DNA of 64,000 nt from Sulfitobacter faviae. Its GTDB lineage: Bacteria; Pseudomonadota; Alphaproteobacteria; Rhodobacterales; Rhodobacteraceae. The DNA lies in NCBI RefSeq assembly GCF_029870955.1, contig NZ_PGFQ01000001.1, positions 744,001-808,000 of the forward strand. Reading direction: 5' to 3'. The position numbers were made by a program, and so were the translations under genes. Below are positions 35,153-45,667 of the stretch, in pieces. The first letter of the stretch is position 1; each line of letters begins with the position of its first letter. Under the pieces are notes generated by a model. The model did not search any database. It was not told where the DNA came from and worked only from the letters and a program-made list of their open reading frames with translations.

Positions 35153-35842
35153 ATGGCAAAGCTCTTTTCACGGCGAGCTATTTTAGCCCAAATCGCACTT
35201 GGTACAGGTGCCGCGACAGTCGGATTGCCGGTGCAGCACGCCTTCGCCGCCCGCGATGATCGGCCTTGGGCGTTTTTCACCAATGACGAAGCGCGGTGGA
35301 TGGCCGCCGTGGTCGATGTTTTCATTCCGCAAGATGAGTTTCCCTCGGCCTCGCAAGCCGGTGTTGTCGACTTTATCGATTACCAGATGGCCACGGCCTA
35401 TGGCGCGGGGAAAGGGCTCTACCTTGAGCCGCCTTTTCCCGATGGGGCTGTTGCCGAACAGGGATATCAGCTTGAATTCACACCGGCCCAACTCCTTCGC
35501 CAAGGGATAGAACAGGCGCGCCAATTGGGGGATTTTGCCACGATGGATGCCACCGCTCGCGCCGATCATGTCGAAGAACTATCGAACCGGGATGATTTTA
35601 TCGGCACTCTGATCGCCGAATTGTGGAAGCTGACGCGGCAGGGTTATTTCGCCGATCCGATCTATCTGGGCAATCACGATTACGCTGGCTGGCGCATGGT
35701 CGGGTTTCCGGGGGCGCATGCCTATTACACCGAGCGGGTGGACGAGCACGAACGCTCGGTCACGCCGCCGCCGCGCGGCATTGCCCATGATCGTGGCGGC
35801 TCCCCCTACCCGCCCCGCGCGATTGGCGGAGGGTCTGACTGA
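35153..35842 (+). CDS. Gluconate 2-dehydrogenase subunit 3-family protein (Tat-exported)
   Basis: The 229-residue protein has a twin-arginine leader (KLFSRRAILAQIALGTGAAT) and the subunit-3 pattern: FFTNDEARWMAAVVDVFIPQ DE, then GVVDFIDYQMATAYG and a C-terminal GWRMVGFPGAHAYY. In gluconate or 2-keto-gluconate dehydrogenases this small subunit carries the large flavoprotein through the Tat system as a complex. The flavoprotein gene follows with a one-base overlap, and it lacks its own signal, which fits hitch-hiker export. It heads the dehydrogenase-to-oxidase operon. Confidence 0.85.
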   Translation: MAKLFSRRAILAQIALGTGAATVGLPVQHAFAARDDRPWAFFTNDEARWMAAVVDVFIPQDEFPSASQAGVVDFIDYQMATAYGAGKGLYLEPPFPDGAVAEQGYQLEFTPAQLLRQGIEQARQLGDFATMDATARADHVEELSNRDDFIGTLIAELWKLTRQGYFADPIYLGNHDYAGWRMVGFPGAHAYYTERVDEHERSVTPPPRGIAHDRGGSPYPPRAIGGGSD

Positions 35843-37626
35843 TGGCACCCAGAACGCTTCCCAAAACCGATGTCTTGATCATTGGCGGCGGCTGGACCGG
35901 CCTGACCGCAGCCTACGAATTGGCCCATGCCGGGCAGCGCTGCGTCGTGCTGGAGCGGGGCAAGCAACGCCATACCGCCACATCCTTCGGCGCGCCCGAG
36001 GAACATGACGAACTCAAATACGCCCACCGCTACGAACATATGGTCGACGTCAAGAAAGAGACGCTGACCTTCCGCCACAACCGCGACCAACAAGCGCTGC
36101 CGATGCGGCGGCTGGGGTCTTTCCTGCCCGGATCGGGCTTGGGGGGCGCAGGCATCCATTGGAACGGCCAGCTTTGGCGGCCCCTGCCCTCTGACCTTGA
36201 AATGCGCAGCCATTACGAAGAGCGCTACGGCAAGGATTTCATCGGCCCCGACCTCAGCATTCAGGACTGGGGCGTCACCTATGATGAGCTTGAACCGCAT
36301 CTCGACTTTTTCGAACGGATTTGCGGAGCCGCCGGGCAGGCTGGCAATTTAAACGGCGAGGCGCTTGCCGGGGGGAACATTTTTGAGGGGCCGCGCAGCG
36401 CGGATTACCCCAACCCGCCGATGCGCCAGCCGATCTCCAACACGCTCTTTGGCAAGGCGGCCGAGCGGATGGGGTTGAACCCTTTCCCCATGCCCTCGGC
36501 CAATGTGACCAAAGCCTATGTGAACCCCTATGGCGCGCAGCTGCACCCCTGCACCTATTGCGGCTTTTGCGAGCGTTTCGGCTGCGGCTACTATGCCAAG
36601 GCCGACCCGATCATCTGCGTCTATGACCGGATCAAGGACCACGAGAATTTCGAGATCCGCCTGAACGCACAGGTGTTGCGCATCGAGAAGAGCGAAGACG
36701 GCAAGACCGCCACCGGGGCGATCTATCTTGATGAGAACGGCGAAGAGGTCTTTCAGCCCGCCGACACGATCTGCATGAACGCCTATGCGCTGTGGAACGT
36801 GCATCTGATGCTCGTCTCCGGCCTTGGCAAACCCTATGACCCCGAGACCCGCACCGGCGTCGTTGGGCGCAACTACAGCTATCAAACCGTGGCCGGGGTC
36901 GATGCCTTCTTCGACGACAGTGTGAAAACCGACCCCTATATGGGCGCGGGCGCGCTCGGCGTGGTGATCGACGATTACAACGGCGACAATTTCGACCATA
37001 GCGATCTGGGGTTCGTCGGCGGTGGTTATATCGCCTGCAAGCAGTACCATGGCCGCCCCATCGGCTATCAGCCGGTGCCCGAAGGCACGCCGAAATGGGG
37101 CGCGGAGTGGAAACGCGCGGTGCGCGAGAACTACAATCATCACGCCGATCTGGTGGTGCATGGCTCCTCGGTGTCGACGCCCGAGAATTACCTCGACCTC
37201 GATCCGACATGGACCGATGCCTATGGCCGCCCGCTGCTGCGCATGACCTTCGATTTCCCCGAGAATGACCGCAAGATGTCGGACTATGTGATGCAGCGCG
37301 CGATGGAAGTCGCCCGCGAGATGGACAATGTGACTTCCGTCAGCGGCAGCAACAACGCGGCGATCGACAGCCACTATGACATCGTCCCCTATCAGACCAC
37401 CCATAACGTCGGCGGCGCGGTGATCGGCACCGACCCCGAAACCAGCGTGGTCAACCGCTATGGCCAGATGTGGGATCATCACAACGTCTTCGTTTTCGGT
37501 GCCTGCCTGTTCCCGCAGAACCTTGGCTACAACCCCACCGGGCCGCTGATGGGCCTCGCCTATTGGACGCTTGAACACATGAAACGCGACTACCTGCCGA
37601 ACCCCGGCCCCTTGATGGATGCCTAA
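35842..37626 (+). CDS. GMC-family FAD-dependent dehydrogenase (gluconate 2-dehydrogenase large-subunit type)
   Basis: The 594-residue flavoprotein has an N-terminal FAD site VLIIGGGWTGLTAAYELAHA. It continues with GSGLGGAGIHWNGQLWR, a CTYCGFCERFGCGYYAKA Cys cluster, and a C-terminal GMC domain with HNVGGAVIGTDPETSVV and NPTGPLMGLAYWTLEHMK. It oxidises a sugar acid, polyol or alcohol in the periplasm and passes electrons to cytochrome c. It has no signal peptide, so it is probably exported with the Tat-tagged small subunit upstream. The substrate is not identifiable: gluconate, sorbitol and fructose dehydrogenases share this fold. Confidence 0.88.
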   Translation: MAPRTLPKTDVLIIGGGWTGLTAAYELAHAGQRCVVLERGKQRHTATSFGAPEEHDELKYAHRYEHMVDVKKETLTFRHNRDQQALPMRRLGSFLPGSGLGGAGIHWNGQLWRPLPSDLEMRSHYEERYGKDFIGPDLSIQDWGVTYDELEPHLDFFERICGAAGQAGNLNGEALAGGNIFEGPRSADYPNPPMRQPISNTLFGKAAERMGLNPFPMPSANVTKAYVNPYGAQLHPCTYCGFCERFGCGYYAKADPIICVYDRIKDHENFEIRLNAQVLRIEKSEDGKTATGAIYLDENGEEVFQPADTICMNAYALWNVHLMLVSGLGKPYDPETRTGVVGRNYSYQTVAGVDAFFDDSVKTDPYMGAGALGVVIDDYNGDNFDHSDLGFVGGGYIACKQYHGRPIGYQPVPEGTPKWGAEWKRAVRENYNHHADLVVHGSSVSTPENYLDLDPTWTDAYGRPLLRMTFDFPENDRKMSDYVMQRAMEVAREMDNVTSVSGSNNAAIDSHYDIVPYQTTHNVGGAVIGTDPETSVVNRYGQMWDHHNVFVFGACLFPQNLGYNPTGPLMGLAYWTLEHMKRDYLPNPGPLMDA

Positions 37627-37648
37627 GACAGATCGAAAGGACCGCCCC

Positions 37649-38467
37649 ATGACATTCCGTACCGTTCTGACGACCTGTAGCGCGATCGCCGTTCTCGGCA
37701 TTTCCGCCGGTTTCATCCGCGCCCAGAATTACGAGGCCGCCCCCGGCATCTCGGCGATGGAGCAACGTTTGCAAGACGACGTTCTGCGCTTCAACGCGAC
37801 GGTGAACACCGAGGTCGACGACGATGTGCTGGAGCTTGGCCGGCTGGTGGCCATGGGCGGATCCGAGGCGGGCGACAGCGGCATGGCCTGCATCACCTGC
37901 CACGGCGGCGATGGCGCGGGCGACGGCTCGGGCGCCTTCCCACGGCTGGCCGGTCAGGCCGGGTGGTACACCTATAAGCAGCTCAAGGACTATGCCTCGG
38001 GCGACCGGCAGAACCGCGTCATGTCGGGCATCGCCAAGAAGCTGACCGAAGAAGAGATGGAAGCGGTCGCGGCCTATTACGCCACGATCTCGGCCCCCTA
38101 CACCCCGCCCTTGGGCGATGTGGACGGCATGACATTGCAATGGGGCGGCCAGCTTGGCGCGGTCGGCTCGGCTGAGCGCGGCGTGCCCGCTTGTGTGAAT
38201 TGTCACGGGCCAAGCGGCCTCGGCAATCCGCCCTCGGTGCCCTACCTTGCCGGGCAATATGCCAGCTACATGGCGCATCAATTGCAAATGTGGAAAGAGG
38301 GCAAGCGCGACAATGACGTGGACAACGTGATGTCCGCCATCGCCAAGAAGATGACCCAGAAAGACATCGAAGCCGTCAGCGCCTATTACAACCGTGTCCG
38401 CCCGACGCAGCCGCTGCCGCCCGAGACCTCACCGCTGTTGGAGCCTTCCACGGCGCCGACGCAGTGA
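37649..38467 (+). CDS. Diheme c-type cytochrome (c4-like), dehydrogenase partner
   Basis: The ATG at 37,649 follows an AAAGGA site and gives about 272 residues with a signal-like N-terminus (VLTTCSAIAVLGISAGFIRA). Two heme motifs, CITCHG and CVNCHG, lie in similar halves, each followed by a distal Met region (VMSGIAKKL and VMSAIAKKM). This internal repeat is typical of cytochrome c4. It lies between the GMC flavoprotein and a monoheme cytochrome, so it most likely carries electrons from the flavoprotein towards the caa3 oxidase encoded downstream. Confidence 0.88.
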   Translation: MTFRTVLTTCSAIAVLGISAGFIRAQNYEAAPGISAMEQRLQDDVLRFNATVNTEVDDDVLELGRLVAMGGSEAGDSGMACITCHGGDGAGDGSGAFPRLAGQAGWYTYKQLKDYASGDRQNRVMSGIAKKLTEEEMEAVAAYYATISAPYTPPLGDVDGMTLQWGGQLGAVGSAERGVPACVNCHGPSGLGNPPSVPYLAGQYASYMAHQLQMWKEGKRDNDVDNVMSAIAKKMTQKDIEAVSAYYNRVRPTQPLPPETSPLLEPSTAPTQ

Positions 38468-38475
38468 GCTGAGGC

Positions 38476-38976
38476 ATGCGCGTCTTCACCGTCATATCGG
38501 TTCTGCTGCTGACCGGCCTCGCGATGGTCTGGTCGGCCTTGCCGCCGCAAAGCAGCCTTGCCGCCGCTGTGTCAGGCCCGATCCGAGAAGCCTCGCGGCA
38601 GGTGTCGGACTGGGCCCGGATCAACATTCGCCAAGGTCTGGTGGAAAAGACCCCGGATTACGAAGCCGCCTCGCGCCGGTTTCTGGATGCCGACCCGCAG
38701 CGCGGGGTTGCCCTGATCCGCCTTCATGGCTGCGGCGCTTGCCACCGCGTGCCGGGGCTGCGCGATGCCCAAGGCACCGTTGGCCCTGATCTGCATGACT
38801 TCGCCCGACAATCCTATGTCGCGGGCGTTTTGCCGAACCGCCCCGGCGATCTGACCCGTTGGTTGATGAACCCGCCCGCCCATAGCCCTGAGACCGCCAT
38901 GCCGAACCTTGGCCTGAAACGTGACGAAGCGCGCGACATCGCCGCCTATCTTCTGGGATCGGAGGTGCGCGAATGA
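38476..38976 (+). CDS. Membrane-anchored monoheme cytochrome c
   Basis: This 166-residue protein begins with an uncleaved-looking hydrophobic helix (VFTVISVLLLTGLAMVWSAL). It carries one heme site CGACHR at about 87-91 with a distal Met in ETAMPNLGLKRDEARDIAAYL. It starts 9 bp after the diheme cytochrome and overlaps the oxidase subunit II start (ATGA). The position suggests an electron shuttle between the diheme cytochrome and CuA of the oxidase. It may dock to the oxidase by its anchor. Confidence 0.85.
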   Translation: MRVFTVISVLLLTGLAMVWSALPPQSSLAAAVSGPIREASRQVSDWARINIRQGLVEKTPDYEAASRRFLDADPQRGVALIRLHGCGACHRVPGLRDAQGTVGPDLHDFARQSYVAGVLPNRPGDLTRWLMNPPAHSPETAMPNLGLKRDEARDIAAYLLGSEVRE

Positions 38977-39914
38977 GCGAGACCGCACAGTCCACGCTTG
39001 GCGAATACGGCGTGCAATCCGCCCTCGCGCCAGAGGGGGTCGGCGCCACGGCGATCAACGGGCTGACCATCGGCATGACGGTCGCTTTCGGCGTGGTCTT
39101 CGTGCTACTGCTGCTCTTTGTCTGGGGCGTCCTCGCCGGTAAGCTCGCCCCGCGCAAATGGTGGATCTGGGCGGGGGGCATTGCCCTGCCGCTCGTCTCG
39201 GTGCTGATCCTGATGGGTTTTTCCACCGTCATCCTGCAACGCATCACCTTGGAAGACCCCAAGGCGCTGGTCATCGAAGTGACCGGCAAACAGTTCTGGT
39301 GGGACGTGGTCTATGACCCCGAAGGCTGGGCCATGCGCGGTGCCAATGAGATCGTCATTCCCAAAGGCCGCCCGGTGACCTTTCGCTTGAAATCCAGCGA
39401 CGTGATCCATTCCTTCTGGGTGCCCAAGCTTACCGGCAAGATGGATATGATCCCGGGCCGGGTGAACAGCCTGCCGGTCATGGCGACCGAAACGGGGCGT
39501 TTTCGCGGGCAATGTGCTGAGTTCTGCGGGCTGTCGCACCCCAAGATGGCCTTTGAGGTCGTCGTAATGGAGCCGGAAGCCTTCGACGCTTGGATGCAGC
39601 GCAGCAGTGGCGAGGCGCGAGACGCGGCCACCACGGAGTTGACCCGCGGGCGCGATGTCTTTGTCGAGGCGGGGTGCCCCGCCTGCCATACCATACGCGG
39701 CGTGGCTGAGACCGGAACGCTCGGGCCCGACCTGACCCGCGTGGGCGCGCGTGGCAGTCTTGGCGCGGGGATGTACCGCATGAACCAAGGCACGCTCGCG
39801 GGTTGGATCGCAGACCCGACCGCGATGAAACCGGGGGCCAAGATGCCTTCTTACAACCATCTGCCGGGGCCCGACCTGCGCGCGCTCTCGGCCTATCTGG
39901 CGAGCCTTAAATGA
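38973..39914 (+). CDS. ctaC: Cytochrome c oxidase subunit II fused to cytochrome c (caa3 type)
   Basis: The 313-residue protein has two N-terminal helices and a CuA domain: SSDVIHSFWVPKLTGKMDMI and the Cys-x3-Cys site of FRGQCAEFCGLSHPKM. A C-terminal cytochrome c domain follows (CPACHT at about 231-235, distal Met in GAKMPSYNHLPGPDL). This fusion defines caa3 oxidases: electrons go from the fused heme c to CuA and then to subunit I. Its stop overlaps the subunit I start. The family is certain; the electron donor is inferred to be the upstream cytochromes. Confidence 0.93.
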   Translation: MSETAQSTLGEYGVQSALAPEGVGATAINGLTIGMTVAFGVVFVLLLLFVWGVLAGKLAPRKWWIWAGGIALPLVSVLILMGFSTVILQRITLEDPKALVIEVTGKQFWWDVVYDPEGWAMRGANEIVIPKGRPVTFRLKSSDVIHSFWVPKLTGKMDMIPGRVNSLPVMATETGRFRGQCAEFCGLSHPKMAFEVVVMEPEAFDAWMQRSSGEARDAATTELTRGRDVFVEAGCPACHTIRGVAETGTLGPDLTRVGARGSLGAGMYRMNQGTLAGWIADPTAMKPGAKMPSYNHLPGPDLRALSAYLASLK

Positions 39915-42447
39915 CGGACCGTAAAGCATATGTCGTGGATCTGCCCGAGGATCAGACCTATTCCGGCAGCGCCAAGGGCGCGCCTGACAAGGGGTTCGAG
40001 CAGATTTGGGATTACCCGCCGGGCATCCGCTATCTGTCCTCGGTCAGCCACCGGGTTGTTGGCAAACGCTTCCTCGTCACCGGCTTCGTCTTTTTCCTGA
40101 TCGCTGGTTTCCTCGCCCTGCTGGTGCGCACCCAACTCATCGTGCCGGACAATACCTTCCTTGATTCCGAGACCTACAATCAGGTCTTCACGATGCATGG
40201 CACGATCATGATGTTCCTCTTCGCGATCCCCATGCTGGAGGGCTTCGCGGTGCATCTCATCCCGCTCATGGTGGGCGCGCGCGACCTTGTGTTTCCGCGG
40301 CTCGGGGCATTTGGCTATTACTGCTACCTCTTCGGCGGCATCATCGTGCTGTCGTCCTTCGTCTTCGACGCCGCGCCCGCGGGGGCTGGTTCATGTATGT
40401 GCCGCTCTCGACCAGCGCCTATACGCAAGACCTTTCGGCGGATTTCTGGCTCATCGGCATCACCTTCGCCGAGATCGCCAGCGTGACCGCGGCGGTAGAG
40501 ATTATCGCCGCGATCCTCTGCACCCGCGCGCCGGGGATGAGCCTGACCAAGATGCCGATCCTAATGTGGTATCTGCTGATCACCGCCTTCATGATTGCCG
40601 TGGGCTTTCCGCCGCTGATCATCGGTTCGATCCTTCTGGAGGCCGAGCGCCTTTTGGGTCTGCCCTTCTTCGACATCGCGCTTGGCGGCGATCCCCTGCT
40701 CTGGCAGCACCTGTTCTGGCTCTTCGGCCACCCGGAGGTCTACATCATCTTCCTGCCCGCTGCGGGCATGGTGGCCACGATGCTGCCGACCTTCGTCGGC
40801 AAACCGCTCTTCGGCTACGGTTTTGCCGTGGCGGCGGTGGTGACGATGGGTTTCCTCAGCTTCGGCCTCTGGGCGCACCACATGTTCGCCACGGGCCTGC
40901 CGGTGATGTCGCTGACGCTGTTCTCGGCCGCCTCGACGATGGTGGCGATCCCGACGGGGGTGCAGATCTTCTGCTTCCTCGCCACGCTGGCACAGGGAAA
41001 GCCGCGGATGGAGGTGCCGATGCTCTTCATCCTCGGCTTCCTGTTTATCTTCGTGCTGGGCGGCCTCACCGGCGTGATGGTGGCCGCCGTGCCCTTCAAC
41101 CTGCAGGCCCATGACAGCTACTTCGTGGTGGCGCATCTGCACTATGTGCTGATCGGCGGCTTCGTCTTCCCCATGTTCGGCGCGCTTTACTACTGGATGC
41201 CGCATTTCACCGGGCGGATGATGTCGGACACGCTGGGCCGCTGGGTCTTTTGGCTGATGTTCATCGGGTTCAACGTAACCTTCTTCATGATGCATCTCAC
41301 CGGCATGCGCGGCATGCCGCGGCGGATCGCCAGCTACCCCGAGGGGCTGGGCTGGGACCGGCTTAACATGCTGTCGTCGATCGGCTCTTACATTCTCGCC
41401 GCGGGCGTAGTGCTCTTTGTCTTCGACTTCTTCTGGCACCAGCGTCACGGGCTGCGGGCGCGGCGCAACCCTTGGGGCGCGGGCACACTCGAATGGCTCT
41501 ATCCGCCGATCCCGCCGGGGTTCAACTTTCACGCCATTCCCACCGTCCGCTCGCGTGAGCCGCTTTGGGATCAGCCCGAGCTGCTGGACCGCCCGGCCCA
41601 TAAGGTCGAAGGCGCGCTGCGCCCCACCACCGACCACCGGCGCGAGACCATGGGCAATGACCCTGTGACCGGCGCGCCGATGCAGATCGTGCGCCTGCCC
41701 CATCCGACATGGGTGCCGCTGATCACGGCCTTCGGTCTGGCGCTTGGTTTCGGGGCGACGCTGGCCTCGGCCTATTGGCTGGTGGCTGTGGGTTTCACCA
41801 TCGCGCTGGCGGGGATCACCGCCTGGATTTGGGAGCCGTCGGACAGCGGCGTGCTGCGCGATAGCGGCTTGGGCAAACTGCGCCTGCCGGTCAATATCGT
41901 CGATCCGCGCAGTCACCTGCATTTGGCAGTGGTGGGGACGATGCTGATCTCCGCCGCGCTCTTTGCCTCCTTGCTCTTTGCCGGGCTTTACCTGTGGAAC
42001 ACCCAGCCCCATTGGGCCGAGACGACCCCCGCCGCTGATCCGCTCATGGCGGGTCTGGCAGCCCTCGCCGCTCTGGGCCTGCTGCTGTTCAGCTGGGCCA
42101 GCCGCCGGGCGGCCTATGGGGCCAAGGTCAAATCAGTCATCGCCGTCGATCTGGGACTGGCCGTGGGGGCCATCGCCTTGGGCGCGCTGTTGTTCCTGTC
42201 GATCCAAGAGGTCGATCCCTATGGGTCGGCCTATGCCGCCGTGGGCTGGGCGCTCTTCGCCTTCGTGGCGGGATACCTTGCCGTGGTGCTCTACTGGTCG
42301 CTCATCAATGCGCTGCGCAAAGCCGTGGGCGCGGTCCAGCCGGGGCAGATGCTGCCCAACCTGCTCATCGCCACATTCGCCAAGGTGGTGGCCATCATGG
42401 GCGGGGTCACGGCGGCGGCCTATCTGCTGGCAGGAGGCGCGATATGA
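39911..42447 (+). CDS. ctaD: Cytochrome c oxidase subunit I with fused subunit III-like domain (one frameshift)
   Basis: The gene starts at 39,911, overlapping subunit II, and continues to 42,447, but one G is missing in the run 40,381-40,385. Adding it joins FDAAPAG to GWFMYVPLSTSAYTQ. The heme-copper ligands are visible: MHGTIMMF (low-spin heme), WLFGHPEVYI (CuB His with cross-linked Tyr), WAHHMF (CuB His pair) and VAHLHYVLIGG (heme ligands). After about residue 560 there are six more hydrophobic segments resembling subunit III, giving a chain of about 845 residues as in I+III fusions. It reduces oxygen to water and pumps protons. The break is at a homopolymer and is probably artefactual. 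Confidence 0.88.
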
Positions 42448-42773
42448 GAGGTCTGACCAAAGGCATCGCCAAACCGGCCCTGCTCTGGGCGCTGCATTTC
42501 ACGCTGATCTACGCGCTGATCTCGGCCGCCTGCGCGCCGCGCGCGCTGTTGGGGCAAGACCATCTGCTAATCACTGCCGTCGTGCTGACGCTTGCCATGG
42601 CAATGGTGCAAATCTTTTGGATGTGGCGGGGCGCACATAGCGGTCGGCGGTCGGACCTGAACCGGGATGAGACCGCCCTTCTGCGCGCAGGATGGTGGAC
42701 TGGGCTGATCTCGCTCATCGCCACGCTGGCCAATCTAACCCCGGTGCTGATCCTGCCCGGCTGCCACGGATAG
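42444..42773 (+). CDS. Small membrane protein of the caa3 operon
   Basis: The 109-residue ORF overlaps the subunit I stop (ATGA) and has a strong AGGAGG site. It contains about three hydrophobic segments (ALHFTLIYALISAAC, LLITAVVLTLAMAMVQIFWMW, AGWWTGLISLIATLANLTPV). No catalytic motif is visible. Small proteins at this place in caa3 operons are often accessory or subunit IV-like. I infer structural or assembly support for the oxidase; homology could not be tested. Confidence 0.7.
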   Translation: MRGLTKGIAKPALLWALHFTLIYALISAACAPRALLGQDHLLITAVVLTLAMAMVQIFWMWRGAHSGRRSDLNRDETALLRAGWWTGLISLIATLANLTPVLILPGCHG

Positions 42774-42791
42774 AGAGAGAGGAGACCCCTC

Positions 42792-43507
42792 ATGCAACAG
42801 GACGCCTATACCCCATTCTGCGGCACACCGCCCTCCCCGGAGAGCTTTTGACCCGCTGGACCCTCGACCCCTTCCTGCTGGTCGGGCTGGTGGCCTTCGC
42901 GGCCCTGCTTTGGTCGCGGGCCGAGCGGCGGGGCCAAGCGCTGAGCGGTGCAGCGCTGGTGGCCTTCTTGTTCATCTCCCCGCTCTGCGCGGCCTCGATG
43001 GCGCTGTTCTCGGCCCGGGTGGGGCAGCATATTCTGCTCACGCTGATTGCCGCACCGATGATCGCGGCGGCGCTGCCGAAGGTACGGCTGCCCCTCTGGC
43101 CCCTCGCCTTGGTCTTCGCCCTGCTGTTTTGGGGATGGCACAGCCCGACGCCCTATGCGGCGACCCTGCAGTCTGACCTTGTCTATTGGGCGATGCATCT
43201 GTCGCTGACAGGCTGCGCGATTGCGCTTTTCATGGGGTTTCGCGGTGCCGGAGCGCAGGCGGCGGTGCCTGCGGTCTTTACCGCGGCACAGTTGACCGCC
43301 TTTGCGGTGACCCTCACCCTCGCCCCCACGGTGTGGCATGGCTGGCACGAGCTGACCGCCCTGCCCTATGGGCTTTCCGCCTTGGCCGATCAGCAACTGG
43401 CGGGCGCGTTGATGTGGGTCGCGGGCGGCGGGCTGTTCATGGTGCTGGTGGCGCTTCAAGTGCGGCAACTGCTGCGGCATGACACGCTGGCCCAAAGCGC
43501 GGGCTGA
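42792..43507 (+). CDS. ctaG: CtaG-like caa3 oxidase assembly membrane protein (one frameshift)
   Basis: Translation from the ATG at 42,792 reads MQQDAYTPFCGTPPSP and hits a stop. Adding one C to the run at 42,835-42,838 restores GELLTRWTLDPFLLVGLVAF and a frame to 43,507, about 239 residues. Seven or so hydrophobic segments and the early YTPFCG and WTLDP motifs match the caa3_CtaG family, which helps assemble copper-containing oxidases. It is the last gene of the dehydrogenase-oxidase operon and converges on a TrkA-like gene. The break at a homopolymer is probably artefactual. Confidence 0.8.
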
Positions 43508-43512
43508 GCGGA

Positions 43513-44154
43513 TTAGCCTGCCGCGAAGGCTTTGGTCAGGTCTTCCTGCCTGTCGCGCGGCAGCACCACGATCAGAACGTCGCCCTCTTGCAGGGTGACA
43601 TCCCGCCCCGGCAACTGCTCTTCCCCGTCGCGGATCAGCGCGACAAGGCGGCCTTGCCCCGGCAAGTCCAACCGCGCCCCGGCCAAACGCTCGGGCACGG
43701 TGACGCGGGTCAGCAGCAGATCGTCCTGTAGCAGCGGCTCTTGCATCGCGTCGTCATCGCCGGTCAGCATATCCACGATGTCTTCGGCGACTTTGGCATG
43801 GGGGTTGATCACATCGTCCAAACCCAATTCGCAACAGACCCGCAGCAGCGCATTCGAAGTGATCTGCGGGATCACCCGACCATAACCGATAGAGCGGCCA
43901 ATGAGCGCCGCCAGTATGTTGATCTCGGAGGCATTGGTCACGGCGATGCACACATCGTCTTCGTCGCGAAAGGCTTCGCGCAGCACATCGGGGTTGCTGC
44001 CGTCACCCTCTATCATGCCGCAGTCGATCCGCTCTGCCGCTTGCTCCAACAACTCGCGCGACTTGTCGATCAACACGACCTCGCGGTCGGTCTCGATCAA
44101 CTCCTCCGCAATGGCGAGGCCAAAGCTCGACGCGCCGATGATGACGATACGCAT
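43513..44154 (-). CDS. TrkA-type potassium uptake regulatory protein (RCK domain)
   Basis: The 213-residue protein has a Rossmann RCK-N domain (MRIVIIGASSFGLAIAEELI, then VVLIDKSRELLEQA and EGDGSNPDVLREA) and a C-terminal RCK-C domain (about 130-213). It is half the length of classical TrkA, like KtrA-type gating subunits. Such cytoplasmic rings bind NAD(H) or nucleotides and control a TrkH-type channel. It lies 11 bp downstream of the TrkH gene, so the two form a potassium-uptake unit. Confidence 0.85.
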   Translation of the reverse strand: MRIVIIGASSFGLAIAEELIETDREVVLIDKSRELLEQAAERIDCGMIEGDGSNPDVLREAFRDEDDVCIAVTNASEINILAALIGRSIGYGRVIPQITSNALLRVCCELGLDDVINPHAKVAEDIVDMLTGDDDAMQEPLLQDDLLLTRVTVPERLAGARLDLPGQGRLVALIRDGEEQLPGRDVTLQEGDVLIVVLPRDRQEDLTKAFAAG

Positions 44155-44164
44155 GGGTAATCTC

Positions 44165-45631
44165 CTAACTTGGGCGGGTCCAACTGCGTGGCAGCAAAAG
44201 CGCCAGCACCGCGATGAATTCCAACCGGCCCAGCCACATGGCGAAGGCGACCGAGAGTTTCAGATCGCCGGGCATGTCCGCCCCCACCGCCCCGGTTGAG
44301 AGGCCCACGGTCGAAAGCGCTGAAATCGTGTCGAACAAGGCGGGCAACGGGGGTAGCCATGGGCCACGAAGTGAAACCACAAGAGCCCCGCAAAGCTGAA
44401 ATAGATGAGCACCAGCGCCAAAAGCGACACAACCGCTTCGGTCGAGACGGGCCGGCCACTGTGGCGCAGGGGGGCGATGGCATGTTCAGTGAGCCGCACA
44501 TGCTGCACCGCATGGACCACTGCGCCGATACAGACATGCAGACGGCTGAGCTTTAGCCCCCCGCCGTCGATCCGGCATCGCCGCCCCAAAGCATCGCCAG
44601 CAACAGGATAAGCAAGGCCGGGCCCGCATCATAGACCGGCCCCGTAGAAAACCCCGCCGTCGTCAGCCCCGAGATCAGGTTCAGCGCATGGGCGTAGAGC
44701 GTAAGCTCGCGATCTTGGGAGGTGGTCAGCACCGCGGCGAGGTAAATGACCAAGGCCAGTGCAATCGCCACGAGCACCCGCTGGACCGAGCCGAGCTTCC
44801 AAGCCTCACGGTGCCGCCCCTGGCCGACAAAAACAAAGACCAGCAGCGATATCGCGCCCAACACGCAGGACAAGATAACCATGCCCTGCCCGAGCGGAGA
44901 ATAGCTGGCCAGACTGTCGGCGCGCGGCGAGAAACCGGCGGTCGAGATGGCGGCGAGGGTCAGCACCAGAGCCTCACGCCAATCGGGGATCACCAGCATG
45001 GTCAGCAGCACCATCACCAAGGTCAGCGCGCTATAGACGGTCAGAAGCTGCCGCGCCTGCTCTCGGGTTGAAGCAATGCGATCCCCCTGCTGGATATCGA
45101 CCCGCCCCAGACGCCGCGCCGGGCGGCCCCGCGGCAGCAGCAGAGCAAGCACCGCCGTGGCGATCACCAAGCCGCCGCACCATTGCATCCAGCCGCGCAG
45201 GACGTGCCCGCGAAGGGCCAGCTTTCCGCCTCCTGCGCGACCGTAAGGCCGGTGGTGGTGATGCCGCTCACCGCCTCGAAGAACGCATCTATGAGGGGCA
45301 TGCCAAGGGTGACGAAAGCGGGTGTGGTCAACAGCGCGGCGATGAGAAAGACCAAGGCCACGGTCATCATCGCCTCCATCCCGCGCAGATCATCGGGCAG
45401 CGGGCGCGACCGCACCGCGACATGCACCATGCCCGAGAGGACAACAGGCGCGAGCAGGACCAGCGCCAGCAGCAAATCCCCCTCAGCCAATGCCCAAGCA
45501 CCGGGTGGCAGGCACAGCGCGCCAAAGATCGGCGCGTGTTTGCCGAGGGTCAGCGCAATCACACGCGGCCGCGCGACGGTCATCACGGTCGAGGATCCCG
45601 ACCGGAAGAAAGAGGCCGGGCGAATTGCCAT
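44165..45631 (-). CDS. trkH: TrkH-family potassium transporter (three frameshifts)
   Basis: From the start at 45,631 the protein continues through four frames, with one base missing at 45,207-45,209, at 44,557-44,562 and at 44,349-44,353, all in C runs on the plus strand (G runs on the coding strand) or a G run. Joined, it contains the repeated pore loops of TrkH: FFEAVSGITTTGLTV, LTLAAISTAGFSP, LISGLTTAGFSTGP and DTISALSTVGLSTG. The strongly conserved GGDAGSTAGGLKLSR spans the second break. It forms the membrane channel of the Trk system with the RCK subunit downstream. The high number of breaks in one gene is the strongest sign of sequencing error in the window. Confidence 0.82.
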
Positions 45632-45667
45632 CAGCTTGGGGCCATCTGTATCCGTGGTGGTGTAGCT

